In this document: piece by piece, positions 1 through 10,579 of the stretch
Position numbering within the stretch: the first letter of the stretch is position 1
Layout of the letters: every line of letters starts with the position of its first letter
From: Methylotenera sp.
Lineage (GTDB): Bacteria; Pseudomonadota; Gammaproteobacteria; Burkholderiales; Methylophilaceae
Length of the DNA: 42,123 nt
Assembly (NCBI GenBank): GCA_023259635.1
Contig: JALRGX010000133.1
Location: 1 to 42,123, forward strand
Direction of reading: 5' to 3'
The notes under the pieces: model-generated
Databases searched by the model: none
What the model was told of the DNA's origin: nothing
Seen by the model: only the letters and a program-made list of their open reading frames with translations
Position numbers and translations under genes: made by a program

Positions 1-750
1 CGCACATTTACCAAGCCCTTAGGCTATGCTGGGGACTATGAAATGGTTAATCAGATGCTTGGAGATCCTAGACAAGGACCAAGCACTTATTTTCAGATTG
101 TGAATACAGGTTTCCTGAAAACGGCCGCTGCCGCTGCTCATAGCAACCGTATTGATATTTTGGTGGATTTTTTGATACGTATTGCTGACTCAGCAAAGAA
201 AGCTGGTCGGCCGTTTCGTATCTTGAATGTAGGTTGTGGCCCAGCAATTGAAATTCAGCGCTTCTTGCAGCGTTATCCTAACCCCGAGTTTTTATCTTTC
301 GACTTAGTTGATTTCAGCGAAGAAACGCTAACTCGCACACGCGGCATACTGACGGGAATCTCAGAAAAAGTGGGTAAACCCATTATTATCAATTATATTC
401 ATGAGTCGGTGCATCAATTGCTTAAACGCAGTGTAGATAAGCATGCGCCAGAAACTAAGGAATACGATGCTGCCTATTGTGCCGGCTTATTTGATTATTT
501 CTCTGATAAGGTGTGCTCAAGATTAACTGCTCATTTTGCTACACGCACCCGCAGCAAAGGTAGACTGCTAATTACTAATGTACATTCAAGCAACCCGGAT
601 AAGCTTGGTATGGAGCATCTGCTGGAATGGTACCTCATTTATCGAGACGAGCTGCAGATGATATCGATTCTCCCCGAATGCTCTACTGAACACCATATTT
701 ATGTTGATGCAACGGGCGTCAATGTATTTGCAGAAGCGAGTATTATTTGA
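1..750 (+). CDS. phcB: PhcB-like SAM-dependent methyltransferase, 5' end missing
   Basis: The reading frame is open from the first base of the window, so the gene is cut at its 5' end; the ATG at 43 is internal. Visible sequence starts with a KPLGYAGDYEM segment, typical of the linker before the methyltransferase domain in PhcB-type enzymes, followed by the class I SAM-binding motif ILNVGCGPA and the acidic loop DLVDFSEET. In Ralstonia, PhcB makes 3-hydroxy fatty acid methyl esters, the quorum signal. The assignment rests on this family resemblance plus the three following genes, which match phcS, phcR and phcQ in order. The stop codon overlaps the putative TTG start of the kinase gene (TTGA), indicating translational coupling. 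The substrate cannot be read from sequence; a related methyltransferase acting on something else is possible. Confidence 0.72.
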   Translation, partial: RTFTKPLGYAGDYEMVNQMLGDPRQGPSTYFQIVNTGFLKTAAAAAHSNRIDILVDFLIRIADSAKKAGRPFRILNVGCGPAIEIQRFLQRYPNPEFLSFDLVDFSEETLTRTRGILTGISEKVGKPIIINYIHESVHQLLKRSVDKHAPETKEYDAAYCAGLFDYFSDKVCSRLTAHFATRTRSKGRLLITNVHSSNPDKLGMEHLLEWYLIYRDELQMISILPECSTEHHIYVDATGVNVFAEASII

Positions 751-2093
751 TCACCTTGGATCGCCCCGTGAAAAAAAACTTACACCTTATATACAAGGAT
801 GCATTACGAGATTTCAGACTTGAAATCGTTCATGGTGGGGCATACGTGGGCATCGCTCTTATTTTGCTAGGTATAAGCTTAGATTACAGTTTGTACCCTC
901 AAAAGCTACTTCAATTTTTTATCGCTCGCATTTTATGCTCTGGATTAATTTTATGCGGAATATTGCTACTTAAAACGTCATGGGGCAAAGATAATGTTAA
1001 TAAGATAAGCTTCGTTTGGCTATTACTTCCGCAGGTCATGATCTCTTGGATGATCTACGTAACAGATGGTGCAGCGTCGTTATATTTCATTGGATTAAAT
1101 CTTGCGGTTTATGCGTCTATAGTGATGGCATTAGGCGTTTGGCAGAACATATTTTTCGGTGTGCTTTCTTATTTTCTCTATGCTATAGCCTGCATCTATA
1201 ATCCAAATGAAATTGATCTGAAAGGTCTTTTTCTGGTCAACTCATTGTTTTTAGTAATGTTTACATCAATTAGCACTGTCTATACGTTCTATAACGAACG
1301 TGCTCGCTTCACATTATTTCGCCTTAAGTCGGAAATAGCAGAAAAAAACATATTACTTGAAGAAACCAATAAAAACCTGGCTGAAATCAAAGGCCAGATG
1401 CTGCAACAGGAAAAAATGGCTTCCATTGGTACCTTAGCTGCCGGATTGCTGCATGAGGTAAATAATCCGGTCAATTATTGCTTAATGGCGATCAGTGTCG
1501 CCATGGAAGAGCCGGCCGTTAAAGCAACACAATCTCTTAAAGAGTGTCTGGTTGATGCGCAGCATGGCATGCAACGCATACAGCATATTGTTTCTGACCT
1601 GAAGATTTTTGCGTATCGCCCTAGTGAGTCTGAGCGTAGTGAAGCCGACTTTATGTTGGAGCGCGCTGTTAACTCCTCCCTGCGTCTGGTGGGGCATGAG
1701 ATTAAGGGCATTACCATCACACGCGACATTCCTCAAGACAGTCTGGTGCATGGAGATGAGGCTGCCATCGTCGGTGTATTAATTAATCTGTTCAGTAATG
1801 CTGCACTTGCTTTGCGTAAAGTTAACCGCGAACATCCGGCAATTCATATCTCTGCGGCTTGGCATGCTGACAGGTTACGTGTCTCGGTACAGGATAATGG
1901 TCCCGGTATAGCACCAGAAAATCTGTCTCGCGTATTTGAACCTTTTTTTACAACAAGGGCTGTTGGGCAGGGCTTGGGGCTTGGGCTCAGCATCAGTTAC
2001 GGTGTAATAGCGCGGCATGGCGGTATATTAAGAGCCGAAAGTGAGTTGGGTGTGTGGACCAAAATGATTTTTGATTTGTCGAGAGCGACATAA
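747..2093 (+). CDS. phcS: PhcS-like membrane sensor histidine kinase
   Basis: A 448-residue sensor kinase. About six hydrophobic segments occupy residues 30-180, with no large periplasmic domain, followed by a short coiled coil (about 190-222) and the phosphoacceptor region GLLHEVNNP, with the likely phosphorylated His at 236. The ATPase domain carries an N box (NLFSNAALAL), a G1 box (DNGPGI) and a G2 box (GLGLGLSIS). A compact multi-helix sensor suits a hydrophobic ligand dissolved in the membrane. In Ralstonia PhcS detects the methyl-ester signal and phosphorylates PhcR. The start is uncertain: TTG at 747 overlaps the preceding stop, while GTG at 768 is an alternative. The gene overlaps the next by one base. 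Domain assignment is secure; the PhcS name depends on context. Confidence 0.78.
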   Translation: MITLDRPVKKNLHLIYKDALRDFRLEIVHGGAYVGIALILLGISLDYSLYPQKLLQFFIARILCSGLILCGILLLKTSWGKDNVNKISFVWLLLPQVMISWMIYVTDGAASLYFIGLNLAVYASIVMALGVWQNIFFGVLSYFLYAIACIYNPNEIDLKGLFLVNSLFLVMFTSISTVYTFYNERARFTLFRLKSEIAEKNILLEETNKNLAEIKGQMLQQEKMASIGTLAAGLLHEVNNPVNYCLMAISVAMEEPAVKATQSLKECLVDAQHGMQRIQHIVSDLKIFAYRPSESERSEADFMLERAVNSSLRLVGHEIKGITITRDIPQDSLVHGDEAAIVGVLINLFSNAALALRKVNREHPAIHISAAWHADRLRVSVQDNGPGIAPENLSRVFEPFFTTRAVGQGLGLGLSISYGVIARHGGILRAESELGVWTKMIFDLSRAT

Positions 2094-3310
2094 TGAAAGT
2101 ATTGGCGAATAACTATGATTTTAATGCCATTCCCATCCTGTATGTGGATGATGAAGAAATGGCGCAGAAATATTTTCTCCGTTCTATTGGGAATGAGTTT
2201 GATGTGTTAACTGCATCCAGTGCGGATGATGCGATTGAGATGCTGCGTGACAAGTTTTTACAGATTGGCATTCTGGTGACAGATTACCGTATGCCAGGTC
2301 GTGACGGTGGTGATTTGTTATGCCAGGTTGAACGAGAGTTTCCGCATATCATCCGGATTTTGGTAACTGCTTATGCAGATAGGGAAGTTCTGCTGCACAC
2401 GGTCAATTCAGGCGAAGTGTTCCGTATCCTTGAGAAACCTTTGAATGTAGAGGAAGTTAAAAATGTATTGCGAGAGGCTTATGGGCTGTCTTGGGAGCGC
2501 GTAACTAGGCAGCAGAGACTCGTTGCGATGAATGAGACACTTAATTTTCTTGCGCACGAGTTGAATACACCGCTGGCTGCTATTGCCAATTTTTCGCTAG
2601 GTATACAAAACCGAACTGGTGATAAGGATAGATTTAATCAGTCCATGCCGGATATTGGTAAGGCCGCATTGAGCATTAGTGATAATGCGCAATATTGTTT
2701 ATCTCTGTTGTTATCATTTGTAAACTCTATTCATACCGTTAATCCTCGTATTAACGCTCACGGTGAGATGACAGCGCATCAGATGGTGTTATCCCTGCTG
2801 GACTCTTACCCTCTAACACCTGAGCAGCATGCTTTTATTCAGGTAGATATCCATGAAGATTTCAAGGTGACGGCTTTGCCAAACTGTGTTGCCCTGGTGT
2901 TATCCAGCATCTTGAGTAATGCCCTGCGTGCATTGAACGGGCATGCATTACCTAAGGTTGTCTTTAGCATTCTGGTTGATGATGGTCCTGAAATTTGCAT
3001 TACTAACAACGGGCCTTGCATACCGCCCGACATATTGCCGCACTTGATGGAAACGCCGTTTACTACGCATGCAGACTCAGGTGGCAAGGGCTGGGGCATG
3101 GTCTTTTGCCGGCGTGTGATGCAATCTTTCGGTGGCAATATCCTCATTTCCTCTACTGCGGAATTCGGTACGGTTATCACCCTGAAATTTCCTGTTATTA
3201 AAACCAGGCTGAAATCATCAAGGCTGATTAGCGCCATGAATAACAACGGTATTGAAAATGTTAATGACATTCAAATATATAAAAATGGAGCAATAAAATG
3301 GAGCAAGTAA
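2093..3310 (+). CDS. phcR: PhcR-like response regulator with C-terminal histidine kinase
   Basis: A 405-residue hybrid with an unusual domain order. The N-terminal receiver has the acidic pair YVDDEE, the phosphoacceptor Asp64 in TDYRMPG and the conserved Lys115 in LEKPL. It is followed not by a DNA-binding domain but by a kinase module: a phosphoacceptor-like His155 in LAHELNTP and an ATPase domain with SSILSNAL and a GKGWGMVFC glycine box. This receiver-plus-kinase design is the hallmark of Ralstonia PhcR. The ATG overlaps the last base of the kinase stop and the 3' end overlaps the next gene by 13 bases, so the set is one operon. The output is probably another phosphotransfer or protein contact rather than direct DNA binding. 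Confidence 0.8.
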   Translation: MKVLANNYDFNAIPILYVDDEEMAQKYFLRSIGNEFDVLTASSADDAIEMLRDKFLQIGILVTDYRMPGRDGGDLLCQVEREFPHIIRILVTAYADREVLLHTVNSGEVFRILEKPLNVEEVKNVLREAYGLSWERVTRQQRLVAMNETLNFLAHELNTPLAAIANFSLGIQNRTGDKDRFNQSMPDIGKAALSISDNAQYCLSLLLSFVNSIHTVNPRINAHGEMTAHQMVLSLLDSYPLTPEQHAFIQVDIHEDFKVTALPNCVALVLSSILSNALRALNGHALPKVVFSILVDDGPEICITNNGPCIPPDILPHLMETPFTTHADSGGKGWGMVFCRRVMQSFGGNILISSTAEFGTVITLKFPVIKTRLKSSRLISAMNNNGIENVNDIQIYKNGAIKWSK

Positions 3311-4305
3311 TCAGTAATCAGGCTATCACTGCACCGCAGATATTATTTGTCGATGACGAAGCTACAGCAGTAAAATATTTCCAGAGAGCAATTAACTCTC
3401 TTGCCCCTGTAGTAACTGGAAGCTCCGTAGAAGATGGCAAAAGATTGCTTGATGAACACGCAGAAACGCTTTTGGTACTGGTATCAGATCAGCGTATGCC
3501 AGGTGGATATGGCAATGAGTTATTAGTTTATGCGCGCACAAAATACCCAAATATTGTTCGGATTCTCACCACTGCCTATTCGGAACTGGAGCAAACTGTT
3601 GAGGCGGTGAACCAGGGGCAGATTCATCGCTATATTCAAAAACCTTGGGAAATTTCCGCCATCAGGATGGAGCTGAAGCAAGCGCTTGATCTGGCGAACT
3701 TGCGTAAGGAGCATGCGAAGCTTCTGCGTGAAAAAGTGATGGTTTGGAAAAAGCTCATAGCTTCCAATCGCATTGGCACTTTACATACGCTCTGTGCCAG
3801 TCTTGCTGCATCTGAAAATGTAGCCACGGTACAGACTTATCTTTCAATTGCAAAGAGTGCTGGCATCGATTTTCCTGTCGAGCCTGACTGGCACGCGATG
3901 GACTATTCTGACATAGTCGGTGTAGAGGCCTGCCGAAGCGGTGAATTTGGCCAGGCAGTGCGCAAGCAGCTGGATGAAATAAGACAACGCTTCCAAAACA
4001 GTAGTGGCGCAGATGGAATCAGGATTTTAGAAGAACTGCTGGTGGGTAAGTTTCAAATATCTGGTAATGGCGGTATCGCATTGAGTAATGCATATAATTT
4101 TGCAGAGTTTATGGAAGCGCGAACCGATACCCCTATCTCCGCTGAGCATGTTTCATGGCTGGCATTTCTTATCTGGCTTAACGATGCTGGTTACTCATTG
4201 CATCCGATTAAGTTGGAAGCCAGTATTCAATTTACCTTAAAAGCATTGGGTATCCCCAAAGAACCTGTTGATCTGGCAGGCTGGATTCATCAGCTTAGCG
4301 ATTAA
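3298..4305 (+). CDS. phcQ: PhcQ-like response regulator
   Basis: A 335-residue protein with an N-terminal receiver: acidic pair FVDDEA, phosphoacceptor Asp64 in SDQRMPG and Lys115 in IQKPW. A helical linker rich in Lys and Glu (about 125-150) leads to a 180-residue C-terminal region that I do not recognise as any DNA-binding or enzymatic domain. Position as the fourth gene after B-S-R matches phcQ in Ralstonia. A strong ribosome-binding site (GGAGCAATAAA before ATG) lies inside the end of the previous gene. Without a helix-turn-helix output, it probably relays the signal to other proteins. The receiver is certain; the name is supported mainly by gene order. Confidence 0.72.
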   Translation: MEQVISNQAITAPQILFVDDEATAVKYFQRAINSLAPVVTGSSVEDGKRLLDEHAETLLVLVSDQRMPGGYGNELLVYARTKYPNIVRILTTAYSELEQTVEAVNQGQIHRYIQKPWEISAIRMELKQALDLANLRKEHAKLLREKVMVWKKLIASNRIGTLHTLCASLAASENVATVQTYLSIAKSAGIDFPVEPDWHAMDYSDIVGVEACRSGEFGQAVRKQLDEIRQRFQNSSGADGIRILEELLVGKFQISGNGGIALSNAYNFAEFMEARTDTPISAEHVSWLAFLIWLNDAGYSLHPIKLEASIQFTLKALGIPKEPVDLAGWIHQLSD

Positions 4306-4333
4306 TAATATCATGTGTATCCAAGGCGATTTT

Positions 4334-5677
4334 GTGAAGAAGTATATGTATTTTCCTTCAATGTTATTGGGGACATTGCTGGTTATTTCAAATGTTGCAT
4401 ATGCAGCTGGCTTTGCACTGACAGAAATGAGTGGCAGTAGTATAGGTAATGCATTTGCGGGGGCTGGCACAGCCGCAGAGGATGCTAGCACCATTTTGAC
4501 AAACCCGGCGGACCTTTCGAGAATCCAGGGGGCACAACTGTCAGTAGCAGGGTATGCCATCAAGTCATCAATTAATTTTAATAATAATGACTCCAGAACG
4601 CTTGTTGGCGCAGGTGTCGGTGATCCGTTATTGTCGGGTGGTTCAGGCGGGGATGCCGGTGATTTGGCACTGCTGCCAACGCTATATTATGCTGCTGATG
4701 TGAATGATCATGTAAAGATCGGGCTTGGCGTTTTCTCTCCTTTCGGTTTAAAAACCGAATATGACAGTCAATGGGTTGGACGCTATGACGCTATTAAGTC
4801 GGAACTGAAAACAATCAATATCAACCCTGCGCTGGCGTTTAAGGTCGATGACAGGCTTTCTCTCGGTTTTGGTATAAATGCTCAATACATCAGTGCCGAG
4901 CTAAGCAATGCCCTGGATTTTGGCTCTGTCTGCGCTATGGCTGCAATTGATACTTGCGCAGCACCTCAGGCACGTGATGGCGAGCTTAATTTAAAGGGTA
5001 ATGACTGGGGATGGGGGTACAATCTTGGCCTAATGACCGAGCTTGTGCAGGGTACCCGAGTAGGATTGGCCTACCGGTCCAAGGTACATCATCACTTGAA
5101 GGGGGGTGCAAGATTCTCGAATGTGCCCACTGAATTATCCTGGTTGCCGGATTTAGCGAACGGACCAATTAAAGCTGACATTACTTTGCCGGAAACAGCC
5201 TTAATCAGTGTGCTGCATCAGCTTAATGACCAGTGGGATATTATGGGGGATGTCCTTTGGACGCGCTGGAGTCAATTTGAAGAGTTGCGGGTAGAACGTA
5301 CGGATGGAGCGCTGATAGGTGCGACTGCAGAAAACTGGCATAACACTAAACGCTATTCCTTGGGTGCGACCTATAAATACGACGATGCCTGGAAACTGCG
5401 TTTTGGTGTGGCTTATGATGAGTCTCCTGTACCGGATGCATTCCGCAATCCACGTATTCCAGATGAAAATAGATGGGTCTTGGGACTTGGGGCTAATTAT
5501 AAAATCAGCAAATCGGCGATGCTGGATATAGGTTATTTGCGTATCTTTATGAAAGATGCGCCACTTGATTTAAATACCCCGGTTACGCCTTTTGTGCCGA
5601 CTGTTACACGTAATCTGGCTGGAAGTTATAATACGGATGTTGATGTGTTCAGCTTGCAGTATACCTATGCTTTCTGA
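4334..5677 (+). CDS. FadL/OmpP1-family outer-membrane channel
   Basis: About 447 residues. I choose the GTG at 4334 because an AAGGCG ribosome-binding site sits five bases before it and translation then opens with KKYMYF, a normal signal-peptide start; the signal peptide ends at VAYA, before AGFALTEMSGSS. That mature N-terminus, with the NAFAGAGTAAED and NPADLSRI segments and a C-terminal aromatic strand (LQYTYAF), is typical of FadL-type beta barrels that move hydrophobic compounds across the outer membrane. The gene starts 28 bases after the phcQ stop on the same strand, so it is probably cotranscribed. FadL homologues carry long-chain fatty acids or aromatic hydrocarbons; passage of a fatty acid methyl-ester signal is an inference from context. 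Confidence 0.85.
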   Translation: MKKYMYFPSMLLGTLLVISNVAYAAGFALTEMSGSSIGNAFAGAGTAAEDASTILTNPADLSRIQGAQLSVAGYAIKSSINFNNNDSRTLVGAGVGDPLLSGGSGGDAGDLALLPTLYYAADVNDHVKIGLGVFSPFGLKTEYDSQWVGRYDAIKSELKTININPALAFKVDDRLSLGFGINAQYISAELSNALDFGSVCAMAAIDTCAAPQARDGELNLKGNDWGWGYNLGLMTELVQGTRVGLAYRSKVHHHLKGGARFSNVPTELSWLPDLANGPIKADITLPETALISVLHQLNDQWDIMGDVLWTRWSQFEELRVERTDGALIGATAENWHNTKRYSLGATYKYDDAWKLRFGVAYDESPVPDAFRNPRIPDENRWVLGLGANYKISKSAMLDIGYLRIFMKDAPLDLNTPVTPFVPTVTRNLAGSYNTDVDVFSLQYTYAF

Positions 5678-5693
5678 TATATCACTGCGTAGA

Positions 5694-5731
5694 AATAAAA
5701 AACGGCCAGAATAGCATGCGTATTCTGGCCG
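5694..5731 (-). terminator. Terminator of the DUF6502 gene, between convergent genes
   Basis: A perfect 11-bp stem (CGGCCAGAATA at 5703-5713 with 5721-5731) has a 7-base loop. On the minus strand it is followed by a T-rich tract (the A run at 5694-5702), which fits an intrinsic terminator for the leftward gene. It lacks a T tract rightward but may slow the FadL transcript too. Confidence 0.8.
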
Positions 5732-5765
5732 GAGCTGGAGAGGCAGGAATTATTAATCAGAATGG

Positions 5766-6323
5766 TTAAATCGTAGCATCTTCGAATACATCTTCTTCGC
5801 TACGTACGTTCAGCTGTAGATGATCAGGTGATAAATGTACCATGCCATCCTCGCTCATGCTTATCAGGCCAAGATTTACACACTCATCCCATAGCGAGCG
5901 TGCACGAATGTCAGAGGTTATCTCTTCGGCAAGCGAGCTGAATGAAATTGAATAATCAGGGTGTGGGTGTCTAGGAATCGATTTTGGTTTTCCATCATCA
6001 CCAATTAATTCTGATGTTTCAATCCAGCGCTTGATCAGTTTGGTAATGAGGTCATGCTGATGCAGCATAACGCTATTCTCTCCGCGGTTCAGTAGTCGAC
6101 GGACATCTTTACGGTGCACACCGGTGAGTAGTGAAATACGACTATCCGTTTGAGATTTGCCTTCAATAGCAAATTCACTTTCCGCTATAGAGACAAGCAT
6201 AGTCTTGAACATTTCTGATACTTGACGATAATCCAATCTAAAATTAATACACTGCCGGGCCATAGGTTTTAAGTAATGTTCAATTTCATTGATAGCTATA
6301 GATGGTCTGTTATCCATAAACAT
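5766..6323 (-). CDS. DUF6502 family protein
   Basis: About 185 residues. I choose the ATG at 6323, which follows an AAGGAAATTGCCA ribosome-binding region; the open frame extends 15 codons upstream without such a site. The central segment KSQTDSRISLLTGVHRKDVRRLL is characteristic of DUF6502 proteins and looks like a winged-helix-type segment, but no function is established that I can state. There is no signal peptide or membrane segment, so it is probably cytoplasmic. It is divergent from the N-ATPase operon, sharing a 420-bp intergenic region with three inverted repeats, and could regulate itself or its neighbour; that is inference only. Confidence 0.65.
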   Translation of the reverse strand: MFMDNRPSIAINEIEHYLKPMARQCINFRLDYRQVSEMFKTMLVSIAESEFAIEGKSQTDSRISLLTGVHRKDVRRLLNRGENSVMLHQHDLITKLIKRWIETSELIGDDGKPKSIPRHPHPDYSISFSSLAEEITSDIRARSLWDECVNLGLISMSEDGMVHLSPDHLQLNVRSEEDVFEDATI

Positions 6324-6430
6324 TTGGCAATTTCCTTTCTTAAATCCAGGTAAACAAATCTTTAACAATATTGTTACATAACAAGGACTTTTTAGTGGAA
6401 AGTGCTCCTGTACTATCTATTGGGAATGTA

Positions 6431-6448
6431 CCTATCAGATATGATAGG
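6431..6448. promoter_or_regulatory. Inverted repeat, possible operator
   Basis: CCTATCAGATATGATAGG is a perfect 7-bp inverted repeat around a 4-base centre. It lies in the divergent 6324-6742 intergenic region, about 110 bases upstream of the DUF6502 start. The size and symmetry fit a dimeric repressor site. No matching known operator is recognised. Confidence 0.4.
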
Positions 6449-6546
6449 TGGGTAGGCGTAAGGTTTCTGTGCCGTTGTAATATTGCCTGTAGTTAATGGA
6501 TATCAGCGTGAGTGATTAACCGTCTCCTGGAAATGTTAACCCCAGC

Positions 6547-6566
6547 GGCATTGCTTTAACAATGCC
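6547..6566. promoter_or_regulatory. Short hairpin in the divergent intergenic region
   Basis: GGCATTG and CAATGCC form a perfect 7-bp stem with a 6-base loop. A T-rich but interrupted stretch follows on the plus strand, so it could be a weak terminator or a structured leader. Its role is unknown. Confidence 0.35.
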
Positions 6567-6623
6567 TTCTGGCGTGTTTTTGTATTAACTTTTTTAGGGG
6601 TATTGGGGAAAAAGGAATTCACA

Positions 6624-6647
6624 GTGGTTTCAGTACTGAATCACCAC
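6624..6647. promoter_or_regulatory. Palindrome upstream of the N-ATPase operon
   Basis: The core TTCAGTACTGAA is a perfect 12-bp palindrome, flanked by GTGGT on the left and ACCAC on the right, with a 2-base offset. It ends about 95 bases before atpD, a plausible position for an operator or activator site. It resembles no site I can name. Confidence 0.42.
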
Positions 6648-6697
6648 CAATTTTGTAGACGCTTTACAGCCAATCGCAAATCATAAGACGCTAATAA

Positions 6698-8525
<1,828 letters not shown>

Positions 8526-8529
<4 letters not shown>

Positions 8530-8801
8530 CCGACCGGGAAAAACTGACTGAGGATACCAGCAAGGATATCCAACGCCTTGAGATGAAGGAAAAGGCGCCG
8601 GCAACCTGGGTTGGAATCGCCTTTTATGGGGGTACGGTCGGCTTGCTGTTTGTTGTACCCATTGTGGCGGGTGCGTATCTGGGTAGATGGCTGGATTCCT
8701 TGTTTACCGGTTATTCTGTGCGCTGGACGGTCAGCCTGATTGTTTTAGGTATCGTGCTTGGGGCATATAATGCACTCAGGTTTATGAAAGAGAAATCATG
8801 A
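8526..8801 (+). CDS. atpQ: AtpQ/AtpI-type small membrane protein of the N-ATPase
   Basis: A 91-residue protein with a charged N-terminus and two hydrophobic segments (about 30-50 and 66-85) separated by LGRWLDSLFTGYS. The glycine-rich first helix, the RWLD motif and the VLGAYNALRF end match the AtpZ/AtpI family, which N-ATPase operons carry as atpQ and which is linked to c-ring assembly or ion movement. It overlaps the genes on both sides by four bases. The usual next gene, atpR, is absent: the a-subunit starts inside this gene's stop codon. The name follows family and position. Confidence 0.78.
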
Positions 8802-9538
8802 ATCCCGAAGCGATAGATCATCCTGTGGTTTTTTACCTGGCAGGCTTGCCTGTGGGCAGCACTGTGCTGACGACATGGGGCGTGATGATATTTGTAGTGG
8901 TGCTGGCAATGATCCTGACGAGATCCTTGCAGCAAACGCCGGCAAGAGGCCAGACGATTGCGGAAGGTATTGTTGCCACAATCGAGACTGCCATGGCGGA
9001 AGTGCTCCCGAAAGCATCAGTACGCCGGGTGTTGCCATTTATTGCAACATTGTGGATATTTGTCCTGGTTGCCAATCTGGTGGGCTTGATTCCGGAGCTT
9101 CACTCCCCCACGCGTGACCTTTCTACTACGGCGGCCCTGGCGGCACTTGTGTTTGCTTCCACACACTGGTTTGGCATACGCAGTAAAGGTTTGCGTAACT
9201 ATTTAAAGCATTATGCAGAACCGAACATCATTCTGCTGCCATTTCATATTACCAGTGAACTCACGCGCACACTGGCGCTGGCTGTACGTTTGTTTGGCAA
9301 TATGATGAGCCTCGAAATGGCTGCGCTGCTGGTGCTAATGATAGCCGGTTTTCTAGTGCCGGTACCGCTACTCATGCTGCACATTATTGAAGCCCTGGTG
9401 CAAGCGTATATATTCGGTATTTTGGCACTTATTTATATCGCGGGTGCCATTGTGCCGAACGAGAGTGAGTCTGATGCCACTGATCCTGGTAGCAGTGAGC
9501 CCGCACAGCAACTTCCATTATTAAACCACAAGGAATAA
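8798..9538 (+). CDS. atpB: N-type ATPase subunit a
   Basis: A 246-residue membrane subunit forming the ion half-channels next to the c-ring. The key helix [18 protein letters not shown] contains the conserved essential Arg and the RLFGNM signature. Another conserved helix is seen in [19 protein letters not shown], with the usual Gln. Several hydrophobic segments span the protein and it ends in a polar tail. The ATG overlaps the stop of atpQ. Confidence 0.93.
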   Translation: MNPEAIDHPVVFYLAGLPVGSTVLTTWGVMIFVVVLAMILTRSLQQTPARGQTIAEGIVATIETAMAEVLPKASVRRVLPFIATLWIFVLVANLVGLIPELHSPTRDLSTTAALAALVFASTHWFGIRSKGLRNYLKHYAEPNIILLPFHITSELTRTLALAVRLFGNMMSLEMAALLVLMIAGFLVPVPLLMLHIIEALVQAYIFGILALIYIAGAIVPNESESDATDPGSSEPAQQLPLLNHKE

Positions 9539-9540
9539 AT

Positions 9541-9807
9541 ATGAATGATTTACATCTGTTTAGTATGCTATCAACCGTTGTTGCAGGTCTGGCAATTGCG
9601 GTTGGCACAATGCTGCCGGCTATCGCAATGGGGCGGGCTATTGCCAGTGCGCTGGAAGCTCTGGCGCGTCAGCCCGAAGCGGAAAAGACCATCACACGTA
9701 CCCTGTTTATCGGGCTGGCAATGATTGAATCTTTGGCGATTTATTGCCTGGTCATTGCGTTGATTATTCTGTTCCGTAACCCGCTGCTGGAATATTTCCT
9801 GAAATGA
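9541..9807 (+). CDS. atpE: N-type ATPase c subunit with altered ion-binding residues
   Basis: An 88-residue, two-helix proteolipid. The polar loop [10 protein letters not shown] and the second helix [15 protein letters not shown], with the ion-carrying Glu63, identify subunit c. By alignment to Na+-type rings such as Ilyobacter, the Gln on helix 1 is Met30 here and the Thr after Glu-Ser is Leu65, while Ser64 and Tyr68 are kept. Loss of these side chains weakens the case for Na+ and suggests H+ transport, which is inference. The gene lies two bases after atpB. Confidence 0.92.
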   Translation: MNDLHLFSMLSTVVAGLAIAVGTMLPAIAMGRAIASALEALARQPEAEKTITRTLFIGLAMIESLAIYCLVIALIILFRNPLLEYFLK

Positions 9808-9823
9808 GCGCCCTAAAGGATTC

Positions 9824-10579
9824 ATGATGCAATTCGATTGGACAACCTTTGTACTTGAAGTCATTAATTTTCTGGTGCTGGTATGGTTGCTTAAGCATTT
9901 TTTCTACAAGCCGGTGCTGAATATTCTTGATGCGCGCCAGGAAAGAGTGCGTGCTGAAGTTGCCCGTGCAGAACAGCTGCAGCAGGATGCTGAAGCCCTT
10001 AAGGCGCAATACGAGGCACGCCTGGCAGACTGGAATAAAGAACGTGAGCAGGCGCGGCAACAGTTGGAGCAGGAACTGGCGCAGCTAAGGGCAGTGTCTA
10101 CGGAAAATATCAAGCAGTCCCTGGCTGATGAAGAAGCCAAGGCACGTGTGCGGGGAGCTGCAATCACAGCCTCACGCGAGGCAGAGCTGGCCAGGCAGGC
10201 TGCCGGTGAGGCTTATGAGAATGCATCGGCCATGTTGCGCCGGCTTGCCACACCGGAGCTTACGGCAAGTATTGTGAAGATGTTTCAGCAAGACATGAAA
10301 GCGTTGCCGTCAGCTGAGCAGGAGGCCTTGCGCAAGGCGGCCCAAGTGGTTGAGAGTGGAGTGACAGTAGAGATTGCATCAGCGCATGCGCTGAATGATA
10401 AGGATTTATCCAGCATTTCCCAGTCGCTGTCCGAAGTTGCCTGCCGCCCGATAAATGCTGTTTTCAAGCTGGATCCAGAGTTGATTGCCGGATTGCGCGT
10501 GACGGTTGGCGAGTGTTTGTTGCATGCGAATCTGGCCGAAGAGCTGCAATTTTTCAGACGGCAAAGCAAGTATGCTTGA
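9824..10579 (+). CDS. atpF: N-type ATPase subunit b, long form
   Basis: A 251-residue peripheral-stalk subunit. One N-terminal membrane helix ([18 protein letters not shown]) and the [15 protein letters not shown] segment are classic subunit b, followed by about 100 residues of charged coiled coil. The C-terminal third ([30 protein letters not shown]) resembles the C-terminal part of delta, explaining the absence of atpH from N-ATPase operons. Two adjacent ATG codons occur (9824 and 9827); the AAGGA site spaces better to the second. The end overlaps atpA by eight bases. Confidence 0.9.
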   Translation: MMQFDWTTFVLEVINFLVLVWLLKHFFYKPVLNILDARQERVRAEVARAEQLQQDAEALKAQYEARLADWNKEREQARQQLEQELAQLRAVSTENIKQSLADEEAKARVRGAAITASREAELARQAAGEAYENASAMLRRLATPELTASIVKMFQQDMKALPSAEQEALRKAAQVVESGVTVEIASAHALNDKDLSSISQSLSEVACRPINAVFKLDPELIAGLRVTVGECLLHANLAEELQFFRRQSKYA

